This document shows positions 1 to 10,490 of a DNA stretch of 64,000 bases, piece by piece. This DNA is from Fagopyrum homotropicum. Lineage: Eukaryota; Streptophyta; Magnoliopsida; Caryophyllales; Polygonaceae. Each line of letters begins with the position of its first letter. Within the stretch, counting starts at the first letter, position 1. The DNA is taken from the NCBI GenBank assembly GCA_033239125.1, contig BSWB01000008.1:17390001-17454000 (forward strand), in the 5' to 3' direction. The translations under genes and the position numbers were made by a program. Under the pieces are notes generated by a model. That model ran no database searches. It was given only the letters and a program-made list of their open reading frames with translations, and was not told where the DNA came from.

Positions 1-617
1 GGCGACCAAAGCCCAAATCGAAGCGAAAACAGCGAGGTAGGGTTTCGGTTTTGTTTTACTTCGTTCGGCCGAATCGGTTCGATTTTCTTGCAGATCGATG
101 ATGTACTAGGATCCTCTATGCCTTAATCGCAGTTTGGAAGCGAAAATCTTCGTAAACGAGCAAGAATCGAAGAAGCGAGGTGCAAACTGTCGCCGCGGTC
201 AAGGAAGGGTGAAAGTGAAGAGAGAGAAAATTAATCCCCCTTTTATACCCTTTCTGGAACTGCTGTCACCTCGGTCGAGATGGTCTGGACTGGACCGAGG
301 TGGTACGGACCGAGGTGGTTCTTCAGAAACCCTAGTCGCCTCGGTTGCTCAAGAATCATCTCGGTCGAGGTGCTCTGATAGCAACCGAGATGCCTCAGTC
401 AAACTTCGTCTTCTCAAATTCTCGATTTTCTGTCCTTCCAGTTATGCTCCTTCCTTAGATGTCTCTTGTTATCTGTCTAGAACGCCAAAAACAAAACAAA
501 ACAAAGCAAAAGCAAAACTATCTAAGCTAGACTAGAAAACGGGAAAAGAAAGCAATACCTTGGGTTGCCTCCAAAGAAGCGCTTGGTTTAAGGTCGCTAG
601 CTGGACCATGATGCGTC
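1..617 (-). other. 3' non-coding region of A1 with hairpin-motif cluster
   Basis: No coding sequence is recognised. Positions 260-400 hold a dense cluster of CACCTCGGTC-type words in both orientations, including near-palindromes at 267-282 and 357-372. No envelope-like frame is evident before the window edge. Confidence 0.6.
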
Positions 618-872
618 TCAAACGAGGTATATTGGTGCAACCTCCTCAACCGGAGTTTCCGGTTTGTACTTCTTAAGTCTATCACCGTTGACCTTGAAGC
701 TTCCGCTCGTTTCGCCCCATATCTCAACTGCACCATAAGGAAAAATATGTTTCACAACATAAGGTCCGGTCCATCTAGATTTTAACTTACCTGGAAAGAG
801 GCGGAGGCGGGAGTTGAAGAGTAGAACTAAATCTCCTTCGTTAAGCAACTTTGGGACGATACGCTTGTCATG
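618..872 (-). pseudogene. Integrase C-terminal part of A1
   Basis: Continues the integrase frame after the TAG at 873-875. It has the GPF-type C-terminal module (EGDLVLLFNSRLRLFPGKL, RWTGPYVVKHIFP, GAVEI). This end of the integrase helps bind DNA and place the element. The natural stop lies at 618-620. Downstream (550-600) is the TTGGAGGCAACCCAAGG-like sequence that usually follows pol in Athila elements. Confidence 0.85.
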
Positions 873-2714
873 CTATCTCTTCGTCCTTTCTTTATAGATT
901 TTGGCATTCTCATAAGCGTTCAAACGCAGCTCCTCCAGCTCGTTGATTTCCAATAGTCGCTTCTCGCCGGCCTCCTTAATGTCGAAGTTCAACCATTTAA
1001 TCGCCCAATATGCTTTGTGTTCTAATTCAACGGGCAAATGGCAAGACTTCCCATATACCAAATTATAAGGGGTGGTACCTATGGGAGTCTTAAATGCGAT
1101 CATGTACGCCCAAAGAGCATCGTCCAATTTCATGGACCAATCCTTCCTCGTCCTTGAGACGGTCTTCTCCAAAATTGCTTTGATTTCTCTATTCGAGATC
1201 TCGACATGTCCACTAGTTTGAGGATGATAAGGGGTTGATACCTTGTGGGTTACCCCATACTTCGATAGAAGTTCCTTGAACTTCCGGTTGATAAAATGCG
1301 TTCCTCCATCGCTGATGATGATGCGCGGAGTTCTAAAACGCGGAAAGATAGTTCTGTTTAAGAACTTTACAACCACCTTGGCGTCGTTAGTGGGAGAAGC
1401 AATGGCTTCAACCCATCTAGAGACGTAATCAACTGCAAGAAGAATATAGAGGTTTCCTCCGGAGGATGGGAAAGGTCCCATGAAGTCTATCCCCCATACA
1501 TCAAAGATTTCCACCTCTTGGATGTTATTAAGTGGCATCTCGTTCCTCCTTGATAAATTTCCTGTTCTTTGGCATGCATCACAAGAGACAACAAACGATT
1601 GCACATCCTTAAATAATGTAGGCCAAAAGAAACCGGAACGCAATACCTTAGCGCATGTTTTATCGGTGCTAGCATGTCCTCCACAAGGAAGTGAATGGCA
1701 ATGCCGTATAACGCTATTAACTTCATCTTCCGGAATGCATCTTCGAAGCATCCCATCCGGCCCGCGCTTGAATAGCAGCGGTTCATCCCAGTAGTAATGG
1801 CGTACTTCCTTGAAGAATCTCTTCTTTTGAGAGTACGTCAATCCGGGCGGTACTTCCTGGCAAACAAGATAATTCACAATATCAGCATACCAAGGTCCTT
1901 TATTATCAGAAAGTTGGTGGATAGAATGTTCCACCAACTGAGGATGAATGTCAGAGAAGGGAGTAAGAAGTTTGTTATTCTCAGCAGTTTCAGTTGACAT
2001 CATCTCGCCATCGACCTCGGTCGAGGCGCAGAGGCATTGACCGAGATGTTCTTCAGTCGCCTCGCTCAGTCCAGAAAGTGCCTTGGTCGAGGTACTACAA
2101 CTGGAACCGAAACTGGAGATCTTCGTCTCCTGGATTAGTTTCTCAGTTTTAGCTCCTGGATCTTCTTCTAGTGCTTTTAAGCTCCGTATATCTGCATCAC
2201 AAGAAGCATCTATACCTTCCTCCATTAAACTGAAGCTAATAACTCTTTCGAGTGGATCGTTAGTAAGGATAGAACTCACCAATTCTCTTGATTCTTCTTC
2301 ATCGTAGATGTTGAAGATATCATCTGTCAACTGCTCTCCTTTCATGGCTGCAAGTAATGCGAACTCCACCTCATCGCCACCAATGTTGAATTTCAACTTG
2401 GCGTTCTTGCAATCCACGTTGCAACCCGAAGCTGCTAGAAATGGCCTCCCGAGAATAATAGGAACAGGATAATCTGCGGGAATGTCAAGTACAACAAAGT
2501 CTATTGGTAAATAGAAGTTTCCTAACTTGACCGGAACGTCCTCCAAGATGCCCACGGGATGGGTGATGGAGCGATCCGCCATATAAAGTCGAATCTTGAC
2601 CGGCTTGGGCTCTCCAAGTCCGATCTTCGCACATAGCTCCAGCGGGATGATGCTCACGCTGGCTTCTAGATCACAAAGGGCTTCACAAGTGACATCCCCA
2701 ACTTGAATGGGAAT
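873..2714 (-). pseudogene. Protease plus integrase of A1, reverse transcriptase/RNase H missing
   Basis: The frame starts with an aspartic protease whose active-site motif reads D-L-E-A-S (Glu codon 2664-2666) where Athila relatives have D-L-G-A-S. The flap and C-terminal part (IILGRPFLAASG, DCKNAKLKFNIGG) are intact. After an acidic and Ser-rich stretch the protein passes straight to the segment before the integrase (PWYADIVNYLVC, KRFFKEVRHYYWDEPLL). The integrase follows: HHCC zinc region (GGHAST to CDACQRTG), then catalytic Asp (GIDFMGPFP), Asp (SDGGTHF) and Glu (HVEISNREIK), all present. No RT motif such as YVDD/FADD or RNase H lies between, so several hundred codons were lost in frame. 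It ends at TAG (873-875), a nonsense codon. Confidence 0.9.
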
Positions 2715-3386
2715 TCAAAATGAGCCGGGATCTCTCAATTTAGGTGGCATCTTCTCCTTCATGATTTGTATGAGCTCCGAGGATTTAGATGTCATCCTAA
2801 CTTCACCAAAATCTTCCAGTTTCCTCTTCCTTGATAGGATCTCCTTCAAGAACTTCCCATAGGCGGGCATTCCTAGAATAGCATCAAGGAAAGGAATGTT
2901 AATATGTAGTTTATTCATCAAGTCAAGGAACTTACCAAAGTGCTTGTCTAGATGTGCTCTGGCCCTTGACTGGGGGAATGGAAGTGGTGGTTTGTATGCA
3001 GGAGGTGGAACATGAACTTCAGTTTTCCCCTCAGCTTTCTGTGGCTCCACCTCGGTTGGCATCTCGGTCAAAGTGTTCTTCGACTGCACCTGGACCGAGG
3101 TGGTCTTCGTCGGTATTGGCACCGACCGAGGCGATGGATCTGCAGTTTTCAGTCCACTCCTCGTAGTTATGGCCATGATCTGGCCCTTAGGGTTGCTCTC
3201 CGTCCTTGTTGGAAGCTTCCCTGGATCTCTTGGCGCTTCATTCGCCCTACTTGCAAGTTGTTGTTCAAAGGCTTTTTGGGCCTTCGAAAATGAAGTCATA
3301 GAAGTCTCCATAGCGTTGAGCTTGATCAAGATAGCCTCCAGAACTGCGTCTTTCTTTTCCGGCTGAGACGAACTTGATCCTTGCCC
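2715..3386 (-). pseudogene. gag-protease linker of A1 gag-pol
   Basis: Same frame as gag, between the TAG at 3387-3389 and a TGA at 2715-2717. It contains ITTRSGL and a Pro-rich stretch (PPPAYKPPLPFPQSR) followed by LDLMNKLHINIPFLDAILGMPAYGKFLKEI written in parts across about 2830-2950. These are hallmark segments just upstream of the protease in Athila polyproteins. The TGA falls where intact relatives have a coding triplet just before the protease. Another cluster of CTCGGTC-type motifs (3048-3130) encodes part of the linker. Confidence 0.8.
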
Positions 3387-4760
3387 CTAACTCTTTAATG
3401 GAGTGGAAGAAGAAGAAGGGGAAGAGAGGAAAGGGTTAGAGGAATCGTTAGAGTTGGAGTTTGAATGATTGTTACCAGAATTTTGGTTGTTCGCCCTCCA
3501 ATTGTTGCTATTGGATCCTCTATTGTTGTTGTTGTAGTTGTTGTTCCTGGAACCGTTGTTGTTGTTACGGTATCCATTGTTGTTGTTCCTTTGTCCTTGC
3601 TCTTCCTTCTTGGTTTGAGCAACCAAGAGTTCCTTCAATTGCTTCACGTCATTCTTCAAAGACGTGAGTTGATTGTTTTTGGGATGAGTTTCTTGGAAGT
3701 TAACTCTTTTAACTCCACCTTCAGCTCCTTGGTGGGTGTACTTCTCCATATGCAAAGCTTGCTTCTCGATGAAGTCCCAAGCTTCGTCAATCGCCATGTC
3801 CATAAAGGTACCGGCGGAGAGTAGTTGGAGATTGAACTGGGTGCTTCCGTCCAGTCCCTTGAAGTATATCTCCAATAGCTCTAATTTTGGAATCCCATGA
3901 TGTGGGCAATCCAAAAGAATGTCCTTGAACCGCTCCCATGACTTGGACAAGCTCTCCTTGTCCTTCATAATGAAAGCATTGATCTTCCCTCTCATTTCAG
4001 CTGTCTTTGAGGGGGGAAAGAATTTGGTCAAGAATTCCGTCGTCATCTCCTCCCATGTGCTGATTTTTCCTGGAGGAAGAGATTGATACCAAGTAAGAGC
4101 TCTATCTTTTAAAGAAAAGTAAAAAGGTCTTAGCTTGTAATTGTTATTTTCAATCCTTGAGGGTCTCAAGGTCTCCATCAAGATCTCATAGTTTTGAAGA
4201 TGTTGATGTGGTGATTCCTTCTCCAGCCCTCCGAATTGGCATTGGCGAATCATGGATAGAACTTGCGGTCGAAGTTCATAGTCATGGTCCGCTGGATCTC
4301 CTAGGTTAACTCCTGGACGCCTCAGTTTTTGATTGGGGTCCATCCTTTGACCTAGGGTTTGTGGGATTCTTGCAGGAAAAGCGTCTTGGACTGGCATCCG
4401 AGGTGGAAGTACCTCGGCCGGGGCGTCAGGTATTGGAACCTGCCTCGGTCGAGGGTCAGCGACTGAGACCTGGATCGGTCGAGGATGTGGAACAGGATCT
4501 TCCCTCGGTCGAGGTAGAAACTGGTCTCGTAAAGCTGCCATGTCAGCTTTGATCGCTTCAGTCCTGGTGCGAGTTTCTTCTCTTTCCTGCCTCAATTCTT
4601 CCCTGCTGAGGTGTAGCACCTCTAGCGCCTCTTTCAATTCGGCCTCAAGATCGCGGTTGTCTTGGTGGGCCATCTTTGCTTCTCTTAAGCGTCGCTTGTA
4701 TGTCTTTTCTGGTTCGGGATCGTAAGGAACGATTTCCTTCCCAGTGCGGGTTCTTCGCAT
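3387..4760 (-). pseudogene. gag part of A1 gag-pol (Retrotrans_gag), ends at a premature stop
   Basis: Capsid/nucleocapsid part of the polyprotein, which would package element RNA in cytoplasmic particles. The first in-frame ATG is at 4758-4760; the frame is open further upstream only without an ATG. About 457 residues. The N-terminal third is a charged coiled-coil-like stretch (EAELKEALEVL) followed by a Pro/Arg linker encoded by the CTCGGTCGAG-type motifs (about 4380-4520). The Retrotrans_gag core follows, with LRPFYFSLKDRALTWYQSLP and FLTKFFPPSKT. The C-terminus is Asn/Ser-rich and I see no clear CCHC knuckle. The frame ends at TAG (3387-3389) but the same frame continues, so this is a nonsense mutation or a readthrough point. 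Confidence 0.88.
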
Positions 4761-4863
4761 AAACCTAAGAAAGAACCTGCAAAAGTCACTCAAGTAGAGT
4801 GGTTAGAAGACACGGGGGCAAGTGCCCCAAAAGAAAACCGTAACCGGCTCGGTCTAGACCAAG

Positions 4864-4881
4864 TCCCCGGCAACGGCGCCA
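4864..4881 (-). other. Primer binding site, tRNA-Asp type (A1)
   Basis: The minus strand reads TGGCGCCGTTGCCGGGGA, the complement of a plant tRNA-Asp 3' end including CCA. It lies six bases inside the 5' LTR. This priming choice is typical of Athila/Tat elements. Confidence 0.9.
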
Positions 4882-4887
4882 AAAACT

Positions 4888-6638
4888 TGTTCGCTCCAAA
4901 CGGTGTGTGCAAGCTTTAAATTTATAACCCTAGACGTAAGCTTAAAACAAGGATGCGAACCCGCAGTGTACGGGTCAATCGTAGTAAAAAGCAAGGAATT
5001 CCAGGGGTCGATCACAGGGACTTAGTGAAACAAAGTCCAATCACGGTAAGCTCTAGTAATTACTAACCACAAAAGCAATTAAAACAATCAAAGATGATAA
5101 ACAGTCAATAAAGGAAACATGCAATTCTAGGGATTAAAGCATCTAGTTGTGGTTCCAACTCAAGATCTAAAGATAAGCGGACAAAACTGAGATTTTTACA
5201 TGGGGAAGGTGTTTCTAAAGTGGAATAGATCACGGGGTAAGTCTCACTACTCACTAATCCTATATCGTAACTCCTATTACCGGGTAAGTCTCAAGGAATT
5301 AAGATAAAGAACTATAACCATCAAACTAACACACCATCTAAGGGAATAGAATCAACCTTTACCGGGTAAGTCTCAGGCTAACTCACAAAGATGGGATGAA
5401 AGCACACTCAAACCCCAATAAAGGACAAACCTTTATTACCTACACTTATGATCTTAGGTACACAAACTAAGGAATTACCGGGTAAGTCTCATCCTAAGCT
5501 TGCATTGAACCAGGAAAGGTGTAATAAGAATAGGATTTGGTAAACTCTAACACTTAACTCTCAGTTTCGGATCAGATAAGTCACCTCGGACAGAAGAATT
5601 CCACCCCGACCGAGGTGTTCATCGACTGAGCGAGATGCTTAGGGTTAAGGTAAAGACTCGAACTTTCAGGGTCCTACTGGAATCTAAGATTATTCTATCA
5701 TTGTTTTTCCCACAACCTTCAGCCAATCACCCTAGAATCACACAAGGAAATTAGCCACTCATCATCATGAAAGCAATAATCAAATATATTGGAAGAAGGT
5801 GAATATTTGAACAAGAAGAATTTAATGAAAAGACTTCAATAACTGAATCAAATATCACAACAAAAGCGTTCCTTGGATATAAATCTAACAAGGCAAGACA
5901 ACAAGGAAGGGAATCTAAGACAATCTTACAAAACCCTTCAAAAGCTATAAAAGCTATAATCTTCAATCTTCCTTCAACCTTCAAAAAGGTTCTTCGAATC
6001 TCCCAACTGGAGTATGCGGATGTATGCAGCGTGTTTTTCGGTGTAAGCGGGATGTTGGATTTGTGGAAATCCAACCCTTTTTATAGGAAAATAACCCTCC
6101 AAAGATAATATATCTTAGAAAGATCTTATCCCATAAATATAGGTAAATATATGATCTAGTAAATCTTCTTCCTTCCAGGAGTCAAGCCCAAAAATATAAG
6201 ATCTCTTTCCAAAGATAAAAGATCTCAGCCAAGAATAAAATATTCTCGCCGCGTCCCAGGTGTTCGCGTCGGTCGAGTCGACTTCTCTGGATCACCTCGG
6301 TTGAGGTGAATCTGTGGTCAACCGAGGTGAGTCACAACTGAATGTGAAATCTCTCAAATCTGGTCCAAAGTGAATCTCTAATCCATGGCTATGCTTCCTG
6401 GATGGTTCCTTATGTTCCTCAATGTAGCTCCAATGACTCCTTAGCTCCTTTTGCTCCTTTTTGATGCAAAACGTGCCATTTTACCTACGATTACAACAAA
6501 ACTAGGTGTAGACCTCGATTCCCGCAAAGGTAGATGAAATGGTAATATAATCACATATTATACATACAAACATGCAGATTATGAAAGATAAAACGTCCAA
6601 ACAAACCCCAAAATATAGACTATAATTCATGCTATCAA
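4888..6638 (-). repeat. 5' LTR of element A1 (1751 bp)
   Basis: On the minus strand it begins TGATAGCATG and ends GAGCGAACA, next to the primer site. The ends were fixed by comparison with the A2 LTR (14611-16226), which has the same termini. It holds four spaced copies of ACCGGGTAAGTCTCA (5231-5246, first copy variant; 5279-5293; 5361-5375; 5477-5491) and near-palindromes of the CTCGGTCGAG type (about 5581-5640 and 6260-6335). Confidence 0.9.
6078..6085 (-). promoter_or_regulatory. Probable TATA box of A1 LTR
   Basis: TATAAAAA on the minus strand, about 555 bp into the LTR and upstream of the shared downstream part. The position fits a U3 promoter driving minus-strand transcription of A1. 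Inferred from sequence and position only. Confidence 0.5.
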
Positions 6639-8100
6639 GACCATCCGGAAAATCTGCTCCATTGAACCAACCAATAATGACCCTTGTGATCTCCTCTCCC
6701 ACCATCCCCCAGTTCTTTTGATAGAATAGAGCCGGTACACCATCCGGACCCGGGGACTTCGTGGGGTGCATACTAAACAGCGCCTCCTTCACTTCCTCGA
6801 TGGTACAATCTCTCAACAGCTCGTCATTGTCAACCATAGACATAGTAGCAGACGCTCCTCCCACAACAGGCAAAGAGGCGTTGATTCCAGAAGTAAATAG
6901 GTCAGAGAAGTACTTCAAAGCAACCCCCAACTTACCTAGCATTGTTTTCCAGGTCCTACCATCATTATCAACCAACCGAGTAATTTTATTTCGTTGCCGC
7001 CGCCCAGACGCTTTCTTGTGGAAATAAGCAGTATTTCGATCCCCCCATTTCATCTCATTGGCTTTAGCTCGCTGATACCATATTAGCTCCTCCTTCTCCA
7101 TCAAATCCCTTTCCTGTTTCTCCAATTCCTGCCGCCTGAGAATCGATTCCCCATTAATCCCACAATCTTATAAAACTCGCAGCTGTCGTCTAATGCCCTT
7201 CAGTTTGAAGCTAATGTTCCCACATGTTTGATTCCCCCAACATTTTAAGTCCTGACCACACCGGCCAATTTTGGCCATTATGTCATGCTCCACGTACGAG
7301 GAGCCAGGGTTATCCCATGCATTCCGTAAGACAACATCACATCCCTCCTCATACAACCAAGTAGCCTCCATCCGATACGGACGTTGAAGCCCACTCGACT
7401 GTCCCTCTTCCTCGTCATCTGTTAATTCCATCAATATGGGCACATGATCAGAGTTAATTCGTGCTAAGTGTCTAATCCGTGCATGAGGAAAACACGCAAG
7501 CCATGCATCATTTGCAAAGCCCAAGTCTAGACGTTCCTGAATAAGCTCATTTCCGTGTTGTCCGTTATCCCATGTAAAACGCTGTCCCACATACCTCAAT
7601 TCCCGGAGGTTACATATCTCCAATGTCTGCCGGAACTGGACAACACCCTGATACGACACAGGATTACCTCCAGACTTGTCCGCAGAGCATAAAACTTGGT
7701 TGAAGTCCCCCATAACAACCCATGCCTCCATCACATCAACCCTGATCCTTTTGAGAAGCTCCAAAGTATAAACCCGTTCCGCAGGCTTATACCATCCATA
7801 AATCCCTGTAAACCTCCACCCATCAATTCTTGCATCGATATGATGTTGTGTGTAAGTTTCCACCCTGACATCGAGACCATTTTTCCACATCAGACACAAC
7901 CCTCCTGCAAATCTGATACTATCAACAACAAAACACCCCTCAAATTGCAGCCTCCTTCGGATTGTTTCCATCCTTCTAGCATTACTCTTTGTTTCGCTCA
8001 AAAAGAGTAAAACGGGCTCTTTCTCTCTGACTAGTGTTACTAGTCTCGTAACTGCCGAGCCTTTGCCCAGTCCTCGGCAGTTAAAACTGAGTATACTCAT
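6639..8100 (-). pseudogene. LINE-1 ORF2: endonuclease and start of reverse transcriptase, truncated
   Basis: ORF2 starts at the ATG 8098-8100 (MSILSFNCRGLG). The first 230 or so residues form an AP-type endonuclease with its key sites visible: FNCRG, SETK, GDFNQV and INSDHVPI. The endonuclease would nick target DNA to start target-primed reverse transcription. A TAA (7168-7170) interrupts the frame after GIRRQLRVL. The same frame then gives the start of the RT region (WGDRNTAYFHKKASGRRQRN, MHPTKSPGPDGVPALFYQKNW). It stops at 6639, where A1 is inserted. No RT catalytic FADD motif lies within this piece. Confidence 0.88.
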
Positions 8101-9341
8101 TGGACCTGGCGGGAGAGCACTTCCGTCTCTCCGGCCACTGAATATTCATGATCAACCTTTGCACGCTTCTGCTCCCCTTTCAGAATAGGTGCGATATCAT
8201 GTCCTTCCCTAGCTTTTCTCTTTCCGTTACTGAGATCCTGATCTCCCGGATCTCCACTTCCACACAATGGGCTTCTTGCAACCTTTTTCCATTTCACTTT
8301 TTGATTCTCCTTCCTCCCTGAATCCACAGTGACAATGGTAGTCTGTGTATCCATGTCATCTAAAGTGACAGTTTGGTGTTGCATCTTAGGAAGGGTATGT
8401 TCTAAACGAACCCTATTAACTTTCGATGACAGTACTGACTCCACCTCACCCGACAATCCCAGCAAATCATCGTCATTCCTATCATCCAACAAACTATCCA
8501 AATCTCTCAGCCGTCTCTTCTGGATTGTCTCTTTTGGTGAAGTTAAATACTGCTCCTGCCTATCCAAATCCCCATCCCCTGTAGGGCCTATAGCACCTTG
8601 AGGTCCCCATGCTTTATACTTTTTGTCCCGATTAGAGCGAGTAGTTGGGGCCCTTAGGATATCACCATACTCATTTGGAAAAGCTTTAGCCTCATCATCC
8701 ATACACTCTCCTTCCACATGGCCAAGCTTACCACAAGTATAGCAAAAATTAGGGAGTTTTTCATACCGTACTGGAATCGAAATACGTTGAGTATTCACCG
8801 TTATAAGCACTCCACGACGTAACGGTTTACTAATCTGAAGCAGGACTCTGATCCGCAACTCACTATTGAGACCAGAGAACGAATCGGCATCATACTCAAG
8901 AAAACCACCCATCAACTGACCTATCTCCTTGGCCAAAACCTCATTCGCACAACCGAGTGGGAGATCCTGAACCTGTATCCAGAACGGAACATGGGTGAAC
9001 TCCATCTTCGATGGTTGAATATGTCCAGGTTCCTTCAACATAATCAGCGCCTTGTCAAAATGCCATGGGCCCTCCTTCATTATCATGTTCTTATCCTCGA
9101 CCGTTACAAATTGAAAAATGAACAGGTTTTGTTTCAATTCCCTAAACTTGAAACCGTTAGCCAATCGCCATGCACCTTTCATCGTTGCATGAAGGGCATA
9201 GGAATTGAATGGTCTTGTAGTGTACACAGATCCTATCAAAACAACTGACTCCAACCCCGCCTGATCAGTACTTCTTTCTGTCACATTCAGAACCTTGCAT
9301 TCGTCCCCAGTAAGATGAATCTTACCCTTTCCTCTATCCAT
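8097..9341 (-). CDS. LINE-1 ORF1 protein (DUF4283 + CCHC zinc knuckle)
   Basis: About 414 residues from the ATG at 9339-9341. The N-terminal half has the DUF4283 pattern of plant LINE ORF1 proteins (GAWRLANGFKFRELKQNLFIFQF, EGPWHFDKALIML, FTHVPFWIQVQDLPLG, in overlapping parts). A CCHC knuckle follows (CYTCGKLGHVEGEC; C-x2-C-x4-H-x4-C). The C-terminal part is polar, ending in basic stretches (RKAREG, GEQKRAKVD). Such proteins bind LINE RNA and help form the particle that carries ORF2. The reading frame is complete and overlaps ORF2 by ATGA, which suggests coupled translation. It could be expressed, but the element as a whole is dead because ORF2 is split. Confidence 0.9.
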   Translation of the reverse strand: MDRGKGKIHLTGDECKVLNVTERSTDQAGLESVVLIGSVYTTRPFNSYALHATMKGAWRLANGFKFRELKQNLFIFQFVTVEDKNMIMKEGPWHFDKALIMLKEPGHIQPSKMEFTHVPFWIQVQDLPLGCANEVLAKEIGQLMGGFLEYDADSFSGLNSELRIRVLLQISKPLRRGVLITVNTQRISIPVRYEKLPNFCYTCGKLGHVEGECMDDEAKAFPNEYGDILRAPTTRSNRDKKYKAWGPQGAIGPTGDGDLDRQEQYLTSPKETIQKRRLRDLDSLLDDRNDDDLLGLSGEVESVLSSKVNRVRLEHTLPKMQHQTVTLDDMDTQTTIVTVDSGRKENQKVKWKKVARSPLCGSGDPGDQDLSNGKRKAREGHDIAPILKGEQKRAKVDHEYSVAGETEVLSRQVQ

Positions 9342-9480
9342 CACGCTTGACGATCCGAAGCATCCACCGTTGAAACAGGAACACCAAACACCTAGCCCTT
9401 ACGGATTAGGCGGGAGGCACAAACGTTTGCGAGAGAAAGCACTTGCCGCCGCTGCAAAACGCCAAATCACCCTAGGGTTC

Positions 9481-10490
9481 AGTCAAACCGATAAGTAGAT
9501 GCTTTAACGGTACCTAACTACCTAATACTTTAAAAATAAAAGAAAAAGTTAATAAAACGAAAGAAAGAAAAGGTAATTCTCCCTTTATAGCATTTTCTCA
9601 ATATTTTTAGTTAATCTAAGTGTGTGTTAAATAATATTTCAATTTTTTTTAATTTAAAAAAATTAATATCTTCTACTCCGTATCTCAAATAGCTAATTAA
9701 CAATCAGGGGCCTACTAATTTCTCGAACAAATTGTAGTAGAAAGGGTTTTCAACCATATGCATGATATTATTTTGAGTTAAGAAAACAAAGTTTTTTTTT
9801 TGTTTTTTTTTTATCAAAGTAATTTAATAACAACAAATGATAACATTAGAAAGAGAGAATAAATATAACAAATATATATAATAATTGGATGAGGTAGATG
9901 GATGGAGAATATGTTCAATAAATTTTGAAAATACTAAATAAATGTATCTATTTTGATAATATTATCTTTCCTATTTAATAGCATTAGTTCTTCTAATTTT
10001 ATAAACTTAATATTCTATTTACTAGCCTTAATTATTAAAAGATCTTGATCTTTGATTTTAAGTAGTGGTGTAGATTTATTGAACTTCACTGCGAAGTTTT
10101 ATTTAAACTTCACTGGAGCAATACACATTGACGTGTATAGTTGTATTGCGCCGACATACAACTCCATATAAAGCATACGTATTGATTGTTTGATAGATTC
10201 GAGAGTAAAAGAGGTAAATAGACTTTAATTGTATAAATGTAAATTAAGTAGGTAATTATGTTTCAATGTGAATTAACTAAGTCTCTTATAATTTTGAGAA
10301 AAAAGATAAAATCTAAAATAATTTAAGATAATTTTAATAATAAAAAGATGTTGTCCCTTAATTTTTTAAAATAAAAAAGAAAAATGAGAGCGGTCCCCTA
10401 CAATTATTCAAAATTAAAAAGATTCTCTCACTTAATTTTTTAAAATAATAACAAAAATGAGAGTGGTCCCCTACAATTAAGGAATTAGTT
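9481..10490. other. AT-rich intergenic DNA, no gene seen
   Basis: No coding frame is supported. Homopolymer T runs lie near 9790-9812. From about 10340 an 80-bp word containing GAGAGCGGTCCCCTACAATT recurs and leads into the fold-back element. Confidence 0.5.

Larger units (their letters stand above)
1..6638 (-). mobile_element. A1: Athila/Tat-like Ty3/gypsy LTR retrotransposon, 3' end outside window
   Basis: Reading on the minus strand, the parts in order are a 5' LTR (4888-6638), a primer site matching the 3' end of tRNA-Asp (4864-4881), one long gag-pol frame (4760 down to 618) and 3' non-coding DNA to the window edge. The 3' LTR is not in the window, so the target duplication cannot be checked. 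The right end (CATGCTATCA at 6629-6638) abuts LINE ORF2 sequence, so A1 landed in that LINE. The tRNA-Asp primer site and the gag and integrase sequences fit the Athila/Tat branch. Reverse transcriptase and RNase H are absent, so the element could move only with enzymes from a relative. The gag-pol frame has three nonsense codons. Confidence 0.93.
6639..9480 (-). mobile_element. LINE-1: plant L1-type LINE, broken by A1
   Basis: Minus-strand LINE with ORF1 (9341-8097) and ORF2 (from 8100), overlapping by the four bases ATGA. ORF2 runs to 6639, where A1 interrupts it inside the reverse transcriptase; the rest must lie left of the window. The 5' end is only roughly placed near 9480, after a short GC-richer leader. 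Apart from one nonsense codon the visible ORFs are open, so this copy was fairly young when A1 landed. Confidence 0.88.

Noticed and set aside
4864..4881. tRNA gene
   Set aside because: Only 18 bases match a tRNA-Asp 3' end, on the complementary strand and right beside an LTR. This is a primer site, as at 21495 and 62843.
7696..8010. 104-residue plus-strand frame
   Set aside because: Antisense to the LINE-1 endonuclease, where codon bias keeps the other strand open.
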